64,000 nucleotides of DNA from Halomonas sp. Bachu 37 (GTDB taxonomy: Bacteria > Pseudomonadota > Gammaproteobacteria > Pseudomonadales > Halomonadaceae). Positions within the stretch are counted from its first letter, which is position 1. Every line of letters starts with the position of its first letter. Of this stretch, positions 1 to 11,135 are shown in pieces. Where the stretch lies: the NCBI RefSeq assembly GCF_039691755.1, contig NZ_CP137552.1:1426001-1490000 (forward strand). Direction: 5' to 3'. A program made the position numbers and the translations under genes. The notes beneath the pieces were generated by a model. The model was given only the letters and a program-made list of their open reading frames with translations, ran no database searches and had not been told where the DNA came from.

Positions 1-810
1 CAGCGTATGAAGCATCACCCGGTGCTCCGCCAGTACCTAGAAGGAGGCAAGCGCGTTGCCTATGGCGCTCGCGCGATCACCAAAGGCGGTCTGAACTGTC
101 TGCCGAAGATGACCTTTCCCGGCGGTTTGCTGATCGGCTGCGATGCCGGCACGCTGAACTTCTCCAAGATCAAGGGCCTGCACACCGCCATGAAATCCGG
201 CCTGGTGGCGGCGGAAAGCGTCTTCGATGCCCTGAAGTCAGGCGATGAAGGCGGCACCGAGCTCACCCAGTTCAGCCAGCGTTGGGAACAGAGCTGGGCA
301 TACGAGGAGCTCAAGGAGAGCGCCAGCTTTGGCCCGGCCCTGCACAAATACGGCACGGTAGGCGGGGGTGCCTTCAACTTCGTCAATCAGCTATTGGGCG
401 GCAAGCTCCCCAACCTGCACGATACGACCACCGATCACGGAGCGCTGAAACCAGCAGCGGAATTCGACAAGATCGATTATCCCAAACCGGACGGCAAACT
501 CTCCTTCGACAAGCCCTCCTCGGTCTTTCTTTCCAATACCAATCATGAAGAAGACCAGCCGTGTCATCTACGCCTCGACGATCCGGCAATTCCGATCGAG
601 GTCAACCTGCCCAAGTACGCCGAACCGGCTCAGCGCTACTGTCCCGCCGGTGTATACGAGGTAGTCGAGGATGAGCAGGGCAAGCCGCGCTTTCAGATCA
701 ACTTCCAGAACTGCGTCCACTGCAAGACTTGCGATATCAAGGACCCGGCCCAGAACATTACCTGGGTAGCCCCGGAAGGCGGCGGCGGCCCCAACTATCC
801 CAATATGTAG
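1..810 (+). CDS. Electron transfer flavoprotein-ubiquinone oxidoreductase, C-terminal part (5' end outside window)
   Basis: The reading frame is open from base 1, so the gene begins upstream; about 269 C-terminal residues are present. The protein passes electrons from electron-transfer flavoprotein (fatty-acid and amino-acid oxidation) to membrane ubiquinone. The end of the FAD/quinone-binding region is seen as GGLLIGCDAGTLN followed by KGLHTAMKSG. The C-terminal 4Fe-4S ferredoxin-like domain has the expected cysteines: one in RYCPAGVYEV and three in NCVHCKTCDIKDP, followed by the family ending (EGGGGPNYPNM). A strong terminator follows 27 bases after the stop. It converges on the helicase gene. 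Confidence 0.95.
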   Translation, partial: QRMKHHPVLRQYLEGGKRVAYGARAITKGGLNCLPKMTFPGGLLIGCDAGTLNFSKIKGLHTAMKSGLVAAESVFDALKSGDEGGTELTQFSQRWEQSWAYEELKESASFGPALHKYGTVGGGAFNFVNQLLGGKLPNLHDTTTDHGALKPAAEFDKIDYPKPDGKLSFDKPSSVFLSNTNHEEDQPCHLRLDDPAIPIEVNLPKYAEPAQRYCPAGVYEVVEDEQGKPRFQINFQNCVHCKTCDIKDPAQNITWVAPEGGGGPNYPNM

Positions 811-836
811 GCCCGCTTTTCGTTAGGCAGTATCCC

Positions 837-885
837 ATGGCCGCTCCCGACAGAGGCGTATGTCGGGAGCGGCCATCTATTTTTC
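837..885 (+). terminator. Intrinsic terminator of the ETF-QO gene
   Basis: A perfect 16-bp inverted repeat (837-852 with 861-876, 8-base loop) is followed on the plus strand by CTATTTTT. The stop codon of the convergent helicase gene (877-879) sits in the U-tract, so that gene ends exactly at the hairpin base. On the minus strand no U-run follows the stem, so termination should be mainly for the plus-strand transcript. Confidence 0.88.
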
Positions 886-3099
886 CGCAGTGGCCGCCAG
901 AAGCTCGATCGGCGCCCGCCGGGCAATGAGACGGCGCCGGCCGGCCTGGTCGAAACGCACCTCGATGACCGGATCGGCGGGATTGCCCTCCACCGTAGCC
1001 ACATCGCCCTCCCCGAACACGGCATGGCGCAGCCGTTGGCCAGGGTAGAACTCACTCTTGCCGTGGTAGCTCGGCCGCCCTTCGTTGACGCTATTCGTTT
1101 CATTTCCGCGCAGAGGCTCGACGGCGATATCATCAAGGCCCAATTGCGCCAGGTAGCGTTTCGTCAGGCTCGGTACCGCCACCTGCAACGATGCATTGTG
1201 CCGGCTATCATCGGTCAATACCGAAGCGACACGCATGCCGTCCTGCCAATTACTTTCTCCGATGAAACGGCTGGGGCGATGTTCGCCCCCATCATGCAGC
1301 AGCATCAGTCGCTCCCGCGCTCGGGTGATTGCCACGTAGAACAGCCGGCGCTCCTCCTCGAGACGCTCTTCACTCAGCGGGTTTTCACGACTGTAATGGG
1401 GAAAATCCTCTTCATTTACGCCAACCACGGCCACAAGCGGCCATTCCAGGCCCTTGGCCCCATGTACGGTGGTGATCAGAACGCCATCGGCATGGTTTTC
1501 CACAGGGCGTTCGAGCAGCTCGATAAAGGCATCGGCATCCTGAACCTCCTGGGCCTGTTCGATAAGCACGTCGAGCAGACGGACATCCTCCTCGCCCTTG
1601 TCGCGCCTGGCGGCGGCTCGCTTGAGAATCTTCTCGGCATCGATGGCGTCCACGACATGCGACAGCAGCTTGGCCGGGGGCCACGCCGCCAAGCGCGGAA
1701 GCTCGCACAGCAGTATCCAGCGCTTCTTGAGGTTACGCCGTTGCTGCGGTTTCAATTCGGTCAGCACCGGGTCGTGCCGCTCGGGCCAGCTCTGGGTTCG
1801 TGCCAGTTGGTTGGCCAGCTGGATCAACCGCTCTCGCGCCACGAAGGGCGTCGGCTGGGAGAGCAGCAGCAGCAAGTGAGCCGGGTCCTGCAGCAAGGCC
1901 GGGCGGCGCGACAGTTTCAGATAGCCCGCCAGCGCCTGCACCAGCGGCAGGCGAAAGACGAAACGATCGTCACGGGAGAGACGAAAGGGAAAACCCGCCT
2001 GGAGCAGCGCCAGCTGTACGGGAACCGATAGCGCCCAGCTTCGCACCAGAAGACACGTTTCGCTCAGCGCCCTTCCCTCTGAGCGCCACGCTGACAAGGC
2101 ATCCAGCAACTGGCGGCTACCCTGGCCCACGGTAATCTGCGTGACGGGATTCGAGGCGGCAGCAAGGCATATCTGATCGGGACGACGCCGGTTGGCGGCA
2201 ATCGCGTGGTTGGCGGTGAGCGCCAATGCATGTCCATGGCGAAACGTGGTCGAAAGCGGGTAATCGGTCGCGCTGCCGAAGGTCGCGGTAAAGTTTTCCA
2301 GCATGGTATCGGGGTGAGCGCCCCGCCACTCGTAAATGCACTGATTGGCATCGCCCACGGCCATTACAGCCGCCTGCCGCCCCGCCAGCACGGCCAGCAA
2401 GCGCTGCTGGGCGGCATTGATATCCTGGTATTCATCCACGATTACGTGATCGAGAAATCCTTGGACCCTGGCGCTCAGCTCGGCATTTGCCTCAAGCGCC
2501 AGTAGGGGCCGATATAATAGGTCGGCATAGGTCATTACCCCTTCCTGGGCCAGAAGGCGCTCGGCTTCCTCGAAGGCGGCGGGAAAATAATCGGTATCGG
2601 CGTCGAAATCCAGGCGGGCGTAAAGCTCTCCAGGCTCGGCGACTTCCGCTTTTACCAGCCCGCAGAAGTGAGCCAAGGCTTCCAGGCGATCGCCGTCCAG
2701 GGCGGCGTCGCGTCGCTCGCGCGCATTACCCAATACATTGAGTGATGCCTGGCGTACCAGGCGCTCCACTTGCCAATCGGCGGAGAGCAGCTGGCGAGAC
2801 GTCAAGACCCCCCAGCGGCAGAGACTCTGGCTAAGCCGGTGACCCAGGGAGTGAAACGTGCGTACATCGGGCAGTTCTTGGCCCGGTTCGGCCATCTCGC
2901 CCAGCCGCCGCTGAAAGTCCTCCCGGGCGGCGCGGTTGAACATCAACACCAGTATCCGCTTGGGAGCGACCCCCTGTTCCAACAAGTGCAGCACACGTGC
3001 CGCCATCGTGGTGGTCTTGCCCGCCCCCGCCACCGCAGCCACACGAGCGTGGCCACCGGTATGACTGACAACCGCGTGTTGTTCCGGGGTAAGTTTCAC
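877..3099 (-). CDS. UvrD/Rep-family (SF1A) ATP-dependent DNA helicase
   Basis: 740 residues. Superfamily 1A helicase: Q-motif-like start (LTPEQHAVV), Walker A AGAGKTT at residues 24-30, motif Ia LMFNRAA, Walker B VDEYQD at 221-226, motif III GDANQCIYEWRGA, motif IV TTFRHG, motif V TTVHGAKGLEWP and motif VI YVAITRARERL. The C-terminal segment (PGQRLRHAVFGEGDVATVEG, then VEVRF-like) resembles the Tudor-like tail of UvrD/PcrA that contacts RNA polymerase. It diverges from canonical UvrD, so it is probably a paralogue; its exact repair role is not readable. Start 3099 overlaps the stop of the upstream DUF1285 gene by four bases (ATGA), so the two are translationally coupled. Confidence 0.93.
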   Translation of the reverse strand: MKLTPEQHAVVSHTGGHARVAAVAGAGKTTTMAARVLHLLEQGVAPKRILVLMFNRAAREDFQRRLGEMAEPGQELPDVRTFHSLGHRLSQSLCRWGVLTSRQLLSADWQVERLVRQASLNVLGNARERRDAALDGDRLEALAHFCGLVKAEVAEPGELYARLDFDADTDYFPAAFEEAERLLAQEGVMTYADLLYRPLLALEANAELSARVQGFLDHVIVDEYQDINAAQQRLLAVLAGRQAAVMAVGDANQCIYEWRGAHPDTMLENFTATFGSATDYPLSTTFRHGHALALTANHAIAANRRRPDQICLAAASNPVTQITVGQGSRQLLDALSAWRSEGRALSETCLLVRSWALSVPVQLALLQAGFPFRLSRDDRFVFRLPLVQALAGYLKLSRRPALLQDPAHLLLLLSQPTPFVARERLIQLANQLARTQSWPERHDPVLTELKPQQRRNLKKRWILLCELPRLAAWPPAKLLSHVVDAIDAEKILKRAAARRDKGEEDVRLLDVLIEQAQEVQDADAFIELLERPVENHADGVLITTVHGAKGLEWPLVAVVGVNEEDFPHYSRENPLSEERLEEERRLFYVAITRARERLMLLHDGGEHRPSRFIGESNWQDGMRVASVLTDDSRHNASLQVAVPSLTKRYLAQLGLDDIAVEPLRGNETNSVNEGRPSYHGKSEFYPGQRLRHAVFGEGDVATVEGNPADPVIEVRFDQAGRRRLIARRAPIELLAATAEK

Positions 3100-3659
3100 G
3101 GCGCCTCGTCCGGAGTATCTTCTTTGTCAATACTCCCCAGCGGCTGCCAGACGCCATCGCTCTCAACGCCCAACTCGCTTGCGCCGCAGGCCAGCGGCCG
3201 CACGCTGGCCGCCTCGACCAGCTGATAATAGACGTTGCGATTGAGGCGAGCAGCCAAACCAAAGCGGACCGGCACCTGTGGCACCTGCTCGCCGCTCGGC
3301 GTCTGGGTCACGCTGAGGCAGTGCTCACGTCCCAGGCGAACGCTATCGCCCAGTTGGGTGGTCAACCACCAGGCTCCGTCGCGATAATCCGCTTCGACGA
3401 TGATCAGCGGCAAGTCCTCTACCTGGATACGCCAGCGCTCCACCGGTGTCACCAGGCAGTAGCCTTCCGGATCACGCCGCAGCAGGCTGGCGAGCATGCG
3501 CACCAGGCGGGGCCGGGAAAACGGTACGCCCTCGTGCAGCCAGCGCCCGTCGGCGGTGATGCACACATCCATATCACCGGTCAGGGCCGGCTGCCACTGA
3601 TCAAGCGGCGGAATGCTATCAGCGGCGTCCAGCTGGCCGAGCAATCTGTCGAAATTCAT
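3096..3659 (-). CDS. DUF1285 domain protein
   Basis: 187 residues from the ATG at 3659. A longer open frame exists upstream, but this start begins the conserved block (MNFDRLLGQLDA). The sequence has the family features: PPLDQWQP, then an ITADGRWLHEG segment, a PVERWRIQVEDLP segment and a C-terminal YYQLVEAA. The function of DUF1285 is not established; the protein is predicted to be soluble and cytoplasmic. It sits between tatD and the helicase in a collinear minus-strand array and overlaps the helicase start by four bases, which suggests the two are made together. Confidence 0.85.
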   Translation of the reverse strand: MNFDRLLGQLDAADSIPPLDQWQPALTGDMDVCITADGRWLHEGVPFSRPRLVRMLASLLRRDPEGYCLVTPVERWRIQVEDLPLIIVEADYRDGAWWLTTQLGDSVRLGREHCLSVTQTPSGEQVPQVPVRFGLAARLNRNVYYQLVEAASVRPLACGASELGVESDGVWQPLGSIDKEDTPDEAP

Positions 3660-3736
3660 GCCACCCCCTCCTTCATCCAGCGCCCCTGGTCCTTCTCGAC
3701 GCATTGCGCTACGCTCAATACCCCGCCCTGATGCGA

Positions 3737-4564
3737 CTATAGCAGGCCGGCACGGGAAAGCGTCTCGCGGTCCTGCGACGACGCCGCCGGCGCCGCCTGG
3801 CGAAACAGACGATAGAAATTGGCGCTGGTCTGCATCGCGATCTCGTCGACGCTGACTCCCCTCTGGGCGGCAATGCATTCCGCCACTTCGACTACCCAGG
3901 CGGGCTCATTGGGCTTGCCTCGGTGAGGCACCGGAGCCAGGTAGGGGCTGTCGGTCTCGATCAGTAGCCGATCCAGCGGCAGCGCCGCCGCCAGTTCGCG
4001 TAGGGCAGCCGCGCTGTGAAAGGTCACGATACCCGACAAGGAAATATAGAATCCCAGGCGCACGGCTTCGCGGGCCATGGCGATATCTTCGGTAAAACAG
4101 TGCAATACGCCCCCTACCCTGGGATCGCTGTATTCCCTGAGCAGCGCCAGGGTATCGTCCTTGGCTTCCCGGGTATGCACGATCACCGGGAGCTCCAGCT
4201 CGCGTGCGGCAATCAGGTGGCGCCTGAAGCGCTCGTGCTGAACATCGTGGGGAACGCTGTCGTAATGATAATCCAGCCCGGTCTCACCGATGGCGATGGC
4301 GCCAACACTCTCCGCCGCTTCCTTGATCACTTCGACGGTAGGCTCTTCCACGACCTGATGCAGGGGATGCACACCGGCGGAAATGTCCACGTCCGTATGC
4401 TCGCGGGCAATCTGCGCCAGCTTGGGCAACTCATCGAGGGTGACGGCAATCGCCAGGAAGTGATTGACTCGCCTGGCACGGGCGGCATCGAGAGTGGCGT
4501 TCAGGTTTCCGCCGTGAGTTTTTTCCGATAAGCGATCGAGATGACAGTGAGAATCGACAAACAT
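3737..4564 (-). CDS. TatD-family metal-dependent hydrolase (YcfH type)
   Basis: 275 residues from the ATG at 4564, which gives the family start MFVDSHCHLD; the open frame runs 17 codons further upstream without a better start. It is a TIM-barrel metal hydrolase of the TatD/YcfH group, some members of which are 3'-5' exonucleases. Metal ligands are visible as HCHLD near the N terminus, GETGLDYH, VIVHTREA, HCFTED and the ETDSPYLAPVPHRGK block at about 200-215. It lies downstream of pilZ and holB, as in related gammaproteobacteria. Confidence 0.93.
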   Translation of the reverse strand: MFVDSHCHLDRLSEKTHGGNLNATLDAARARRVNHFLAIAVTLDELPKLAQIAREHTDVDISAGVHPLHQVVEEPTVEVIKEAAESVGAIAIGETGLDYHYDSVPHDVQHERFRRHLIAARELELPVIVHTREAKDDTLALLREYSDPRVGGVLHCFTEDIAMAREAVRLGFYISLSGIVTFHSAAALRELAAALPLDRLLIETDSPYLAPVPHRGKPNEPAWVVEVAECIAAQRGVSVDEIAMQTSANFYRLFRQAAPAASSQDRETLSRAGLL

Positions 4565-4645
4565 GCAGGGCTCGTACAGGAGAGTAATGGAGAATGGCAG
4601 AACAAAGGTAAACAATAGCTGCCTGGCGGAAAGTGACGGCCGGCG

Positions 4646-4981
4646 CTAGAGCGTATACGTAGGAGCCGCCTTGTCCAGTTGACCGGCCAGCAGTGTTTCG
4701 ATGCGATCCCGAACCGTATGGTCCTGGGCGCTGAAGTGCAGGCCGATACCCGCCATTCGCCGGCCCGTCACGCCCTCTGGAGTGACCCAGATAACGTGGC
4801 CGGAAACCGGCATGCGCTCGGTTTCGCCAGGCAGTGTCAGCAGCAGAAAAACTTCCTGCTCGAGTGTGTAGTAGCCACGGGTGGGGACGAAGATCCCCCC
4901 TCGATCCAGAAACGGCATATACGCCGAAAGCAGCGTAGGCACGTCTTCGATAGTCAAGGACAAGGCTTTGCGGGCAGTCAT
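4646..4981 (-). CDS. pilZ: PilZ protein of type IV pilus biogenesis
   Basis: 111 residues with an excellent Shine-Dalgarno (TGGAGGTTGCA before the ATG at 4981). It matches the founding PilZ protein rather than a general PilZ c-di-GMP sensor: SLTIEDVPTLLSAYMPF, GGIFVPT, a YTLEQEVFLLL core, VSGHVIWVTPEG and GIGLHF. The c-di-GMP-binding RxxxR and (D/N)xSxxG motifs are absent, as in canonical PilZ. That protein is known to act in type IV pilus assembly through the assembly ATPase and FimX-like partners. No other pilus gene is in the window. It lies downstream of holB, the usual place for this gene. Confidence 0.9.
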   Translation of the reverse strand: MTARKALSLTIEDVPTLLSAYMPFLDRGGIFVPTRGYYTLEQEVFLLLTLPGETERMPVSGHVIWVTPEGVTGRRMAGIGLHFSAQDHTVRDRIETLLAGQLDKAAPTYTL

Positions 4982-5006
4982 TGCAACCTCCAGGGGCGAC
5001 AGTCGA

Positions 5007-7664
<2,658 letters not shown>

Positions 7665-7699
7665 ATTTCACCTCGATTGGTAGTACGCCTGCCAGGAAC

Positions 7700-8512
7700 T
7701 CAAACGTCAGTGGCAATCACGGGATAGCCCAGCAGCTGATGGGCGGCAGTTTGCAGTTCACGATTTCGCTGTGCCGACGGCCAGCGGCGGCAAGGCACGT
7801 TATCGGCGTCAAGGAGTTCGGCAACGGGCCATAAACCCTGAATGGAATTGCCCAGCCATAGCGAGTCCACTCCGCCGATGTCAGCCACATCCAGGGGAGC
7901 GATACTCACCCGGTTATCCGCCAGCAACGCTTCTCGCAAGGTTCCCGCCACGCCACAGGTATCCAGCTCGGAGGTAAAGAAGCTGCCGTTGCGCTCCCAG
8001 AACAGATTCATGCTGGTGGCTTCGATCATCTGGCCATTCTGGTCGGCCATCAGCCCCTCATCGATATCGACTCGATCCCACTCGCCTCGAGCCAGGACGT
8101 TTTCCAGCCGATTGAGATGCTTGATTCCAGCTAGCCGTGGCTGACGACCCAGACGAAGATGACATACACGAACCCGAACACCCTCGCGCCAACGCTGCGG
8201 CGAGGTAGAAAAGGGGGTCCAGTGACTCAACAACCGGGGTTGTGCAATGGCGGGACGAGCGTAGCCTCGCCCTCCACTGCCTCGCGTCACGACAAGCTTG
8301 AGCACGGCTAACTCGCCTTGCACCTCTTCAAGCGTGGCGTCCAACGATTCCCGAGAAGGCTCCGCCATGTCCAGAACCTGGCAGCCCCGACGTAACCGCT
8401 GCATATGGTATTCCCACAGCAACGGTTCTCCATAGCGCACCAGCACGGTCTCGAAGAGACCGTCACCATAGGCCAGGCCGCGATCATCGAATGGCACCTG
8501 GGGCAAGCTCAT
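7700..8512 (-). CDS. pabC: Aminodeoxychorismate lyase (4-amino-4-deoxychorismate lyase)
   Basis: 270 residues. PLP enzyme of branched-chain-aminotransferase fold type IV; it converts aminodeoxychorismate to p-aminobenzoate and pyruvate for folate synthesis. Seen: DRGLAYGDGLFET at the N terminus, the PLP-lysine segment GIKHLNRLENVLAR (about 135-148), EGLMADQNGQMIEATSMNLFW, and a C-terminal SLWLGNSIQGLWPV. It follows fabF after 6 bases, so it is part of the same transcript. Confidence 0.93.
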   Translation of the reverse strand: MSLPQVPFDDRGLAYGDGLFETVLVRYGEPLLWEYHMQRLRRGCQVLDMAEPSRESLDATLEEVQGELAVLKLVVTRGSGGRGYARPAIAQPRLLSHWTPFSTSPQRWREGVRVRVCHLRLGRQPRLAGIKHLNRLENVLARGEWDRVDIDEGLMADQNGQMIEATSMNLFWERNGSFFTSELDTCGVAGTLREALLADNRVSIAPLDVADIGGVDSLWLGNSIQGLWPVAELLDADNVPCRRWPSAQRNRELQTAAHQLLGYPVIATDV

Positions 8513-8518
8513 TGCCGA

Positions 8519-9757
8519 CTAGATACGCTTGAACAGTAGCGAACCGTTGGTGCCGCCGAAGCCGAAGGAGTTGGAAAGTGCCACATCGATTTTCATCTCC
8601 CGCGCCTGGTTAGGCACGTAATCGAGATTGCAGCCTTCCTGCGGGTTATCCAGGTTGATGGTGGGAGGTGCCACCTGGTCGCGGATAGCCAGTACGCTAA
8701 AGATCGCCTCCACGGCTCCCGCCGCTCCCAGCAGATGACCGATCATCGATTTGGTCGAGCTTACCGCAACGCTCTTGGCCGCCTCACCCATCACCTTTTC
8801 GATGGCTCGGCTTTCTGCAAGATCTCCCGCAGCGGTAGATGTCCCGTGGGCATTGATATAGTCCACCTGAGCGGGATCGATCTGCCCATCGCGGATCGCA
8901 TTGCGCATGGAAAGTGCTGCACCGCGACCGTCCTCGGGTGGCGCCGTCATGTGGTAGGCATCGTCGCTCATGCCAAAACCAACCAACTCGGCGTAGATGG
9001 TGGCTCCACGCGCCTTGGCGTGCTCGTAATCCTCGAGCACCATGACGCCGGCACCATCCGACAGCACGAACCCATCCCGGTCCCGATCCCACGGACGGCT
9101 GGCCGCCTGCGGATCGTCGTTGCGCGTGGAAAGCGCTCGCGCTGCCGAGAACCCGCCCAGCCCCAAGGGAGTGGTCGCCATTTCCGCCCCGCCGCATATC
9201 ATTACATCGGCGTCGCCGTAGGCTATCGTGCGCGCGCTGTAGCCAATATTGTGGGTACCCGTGGTGCAAGCGGTGGTGATCGCAATGTTAGGGCCGCGAA
9301 ATCCATACTGGATCGCCAGATTGCCGGATATCATGTTGATGATGGAGCCCGGCACGAAGAAGGGCGAAATGCGCCGCGCGCCACCCTTCTGCAAGGCATT
9401 ATGATTATGCTCGATCATCGGCAGGCCGCCGATGCCGGAACCAATTGCCACGCCGATGCGGTCAGCGTTCTCTTCGCTGCACTCGATACCCGAGTCGGCA
9501 ATCGCCTGAGCGCCCGCTGCGATACCGTACTGGATGAACAAGTCCATCTTGCGGGCATCCTTGGGATTCAGGTAAGGACTGATATCGAAGTCCTTGACGG
9601 ACCCACCAAAGCGAGTGTTGAACCCACTGGTATCGAAATGTTCGAGAGGCGCTATTCCGCTCTGGCCCGCGACGATGTTCGACCACGATTCATCGACGGT
9701 GTTACCGACTGGGGTCACCAGGCCTAACCCGGTTACCACTACCCTGTTTCGCGCCAT
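8519..9757 (-). CDS. fabF: 3-oxoacyl-ACP synthase II (KAS II)
   Basis: 412 residues from the ATG at 9757. This start has a strong Shine-Dalgarno (TGGAGGAAAGCTG) and gives [12 protein letters not shown]; a 10-codon longer form is possible but unlikely. It elongates acyl-ACP in fatty-acid synthesis and controls unsaturated chain length. The catalytic triad is visible: Cys in [13 protein letters not shown], His in [13 protein letters not shown] and His in [12 protein letters not shown]. The [11 protein letters not shown] end is intact. Confidence 0.97.
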   Translation of the reverse strand: MARNRVVVTGLGLVTPVGNTVDESWSNIVAGQSGIAPLEHFDTSGFNTRFGGSVKDFDISPYLNPKDARKMDLFIQYGIAAGAQAIADSGIECSEENADRIGVAIGSGIGGLPMIEHNHNALQKGGARRISPFFVPGSIINMISGNLAIQYGFRGPNIAITTACTTGTHNIGYSARTIAYGDADVMICGGAEMATTPLGLGGFSAARALSTRNDDPQAASRPWDRDRDGFVLSDGAGVMVLEDYEHAKARGATIYAELVGFGMSDDAYHMTAPPEDGRGAALSMRNAIRDGQIDPAQVDYINAHGTSTAAGDLAESRAIEKVMGEAAKSVAVSSTKSMIGHLLGAAGAVEAIFSVLAIRDQVAPPTINLDNPQEGCNLDYVPNQAREMKIDVALSNSFGFGGTNGSLLFKRI

Positions 9758-9901
9758 CAGCTTTCCTCCAGGCATCCTAGGTGACACGACTCCCGCGAGT
9801 CGCTGCTGGCCACATTATAACGGACAAATGGCCTAAGGTTCAGGGTGGCAGCAATGACTTGCTGGCGCCACGGTTTAAAGTCCGCAAGGAGCCGAACGCA
9901 G

Positions 9902-9953
9902 AAAGCCGTCCTGGGACAGGACGGCTTTCAAGCGGTGAGCCCTCGGGCTCACC
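9902..9953 (-). terminator. Tandem hairpins between acpP and fabF
   Basis: Two adjacent hairpins lie just downstream of acpP. One is a perfect 11-bp stem (9902-9912 with 9918-9928, 5-base loop). The other is a perfect 8-bp stem (9934-9941 with 9946-9953, 4-base loop). On the minus strand the outer hairpin is followed only by TTTC, a poor U-run, so they may act as a partial terminator or as 3'-end stabilisers of the abundant acpP mRNA, with some read-through to fabF. Confidence 0.6.
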
Positions 9954-9979
9954 TCGGTTCGGCGGCATCGCCGTCGCCC

Positions 9980-10213
9980 TTACTGGTGGGCGTTTACGTA
10001 GTCGATTGCTTCTTGAACCGTTGTGATCTTTTCCGCTTCTTCGTCGGGGATCTCGGTATCGAACTCTTCTTCCAATGCCATCACCAGCTCGACGGTATCG
10101 AGAGAATCCGCACCCAGATCTTCGGTAAAGGAAGAACTGTTCTGGATGTCCTCTTCCTTGACGTTCAGGCGCTCAGCCACAACTTTCTTTACGCGCTCTT
10201 CGATAGTACTCAT
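9980..10213 (-). CDS. acpP: Acyl carrier protein
   Basis: 77 residues from the ATG at 10213 ([12 protein letters not shown]); an upstream in-frame start would add seven non-conserved residues. Small acidic protein that carries acyl chains on phosphopantetheine; the attachment serine is in the [19 protein letters not shown] motif (about residues 34-54). It sits between fabG and fabF. It appears to have its own promoter upstream and hairpins downstream, fitting the high level of ACP that cells need. Confidence 0.98.
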   Translation of the reverse strand: MSTIEERVKKVVAERLNVKEEDIQNSSSFTEDLGADSLDTVELVMALEEEFDTEIPDEEAEKITTVQEAIDYVNAHQ

Positions 10214-10289
10214 TGACGTACTCCAGTCGTTCACATTAGCCGTTCAAATGACCAGCCATTTGGAAACCGCAAGCCAAAAGCTGCGGGGT

Positions 10290-10318
10290 AGTTTATAGAC
10301 GCCCTCGGGTCGACGCAA
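10290..10318 (-). promoter_or_regulatory. Candidate sigma-70 promoter for acpP
   Basis: Read on the minus strand: -35 TTGCGT (10318-10313), 17-bp spacer, -10 TAAACT (10295-10290). An overlapping TATAAA offers a second -10 with a 15-bp spacer. Start would be near 10283, giving a leader of about 70 nt. The leader holds a perfect 6-bp hairpin (10245-10250 with 10257-10262). It lies wholly in the fabG-acpP gap. This is inference from hexamer matches. Confidence 0.5.
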
Positions 10319-10336
10319 CCGCCTACCGCAAGGCCA

Positions 10337-11080
10337 TCAACGCATATTCATCCCGCCATTGACGTGCAGGGTTTCTCCCGTCACGTACCCGGCCGTTTCT
10401 CCCGTCAGAAAGCCCACCGCCGCCGCGATCTCCTCCGGCGCGCCCAGGCGGGCCAGCGGAATCTGCTTGAGCAGCATCTCGTGTTGGGCTTCCGGCAGTG
10501 CCTCCGTCATGTCAGTGGCAATGAAGCCAGGCGCGACCGAGTTGACCGTGATGGCTCGCGAGGCCACTTCACGAGCCAAGGCCCGGGTAAAACCTTCCAT
10601 ACCCGCCTTGGCCGCAGCATAGTTGGTTTGGCCGAGATTGCCCATAGTCGCCACGACGGAGCTGATCGAGACAATACGACCAAAACGCGCCTTCGTCATG
10701 CCGCGTAGACAAGCCTTGCTTACACGATAGACGGATTTGAGATTGGTATCGATCACCGAGTCCCACTCATCCTCTTTCATCCGCATGAGCAGGTTGTCCC
10801 GGGTAATACCGGCATTATTGACCAGAATGGTAGGGGCGCCAAACTCCTCGTTGATCGATTTGATCAACGCATCGACGCTGGCCTGGTCGGTCACGTTCAG
10901 GCAGCGCCCGGCTCCCGCGATTCCATGAGCCTTCAGGTCCTCATCGATCTTTTGCGCCCCCGCCTCGCTGGTAGCGGTACCGATGACGATTCGGTCCTGT
11001 CGCCCTAGCTCATGAGCCACGGCACGGCCAATCCCCCGGCTGGCGCCAGTCACTAGCGCAACCCTGCGTTCCTGTGTCAT
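10337..11080 (-). CDS. fabG: 3-oxoacyl-ACP reductase
   Basis: 247 residues, the usual FabG length. NADPH-dependent short-chain dehydrogenase of fatty-acid elongation. The cofactor motif is VTGASRGIGRAV (about 10-21), followed by NNAGITRDNLLMRM. The catalytic residues are the Ser of SISSVVATMGN and the Tyr/Lys of TNYAAAKAGM, and the C terminus is the typical VNGGMNMR. It lies between fabD and acpP as in other gammaproteobacteria. Confidence 0.97.
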   Translation of the reverse strand: MTQERRVALVTGASRGIGRAVAHELGRQDRIVIGTATSEAGAQKIDEDLKAHGIAGAGRCLNVTDQASVDALIKSINEEFGAPTILVNNAGITRDNLLMRMKEDEWDSVIDTNLKSVYRVSKACLRGMTKARFGRIVSISSVVATMGNLGQTNYAAAKAGMEGFTRALAREVASRAITVNSVAPGFIATDMTEALPEAQHEMLLKQIPLARLGAPEEIAAAVGFLTGETAGYVTGETLHVNGGMNMR

Positions 11081-11135
11081 AAACTTCCGCCTTCGTCGGT
11101 GTAAACAAGCATGAATAAGCGCAAATCCGCTTGCC

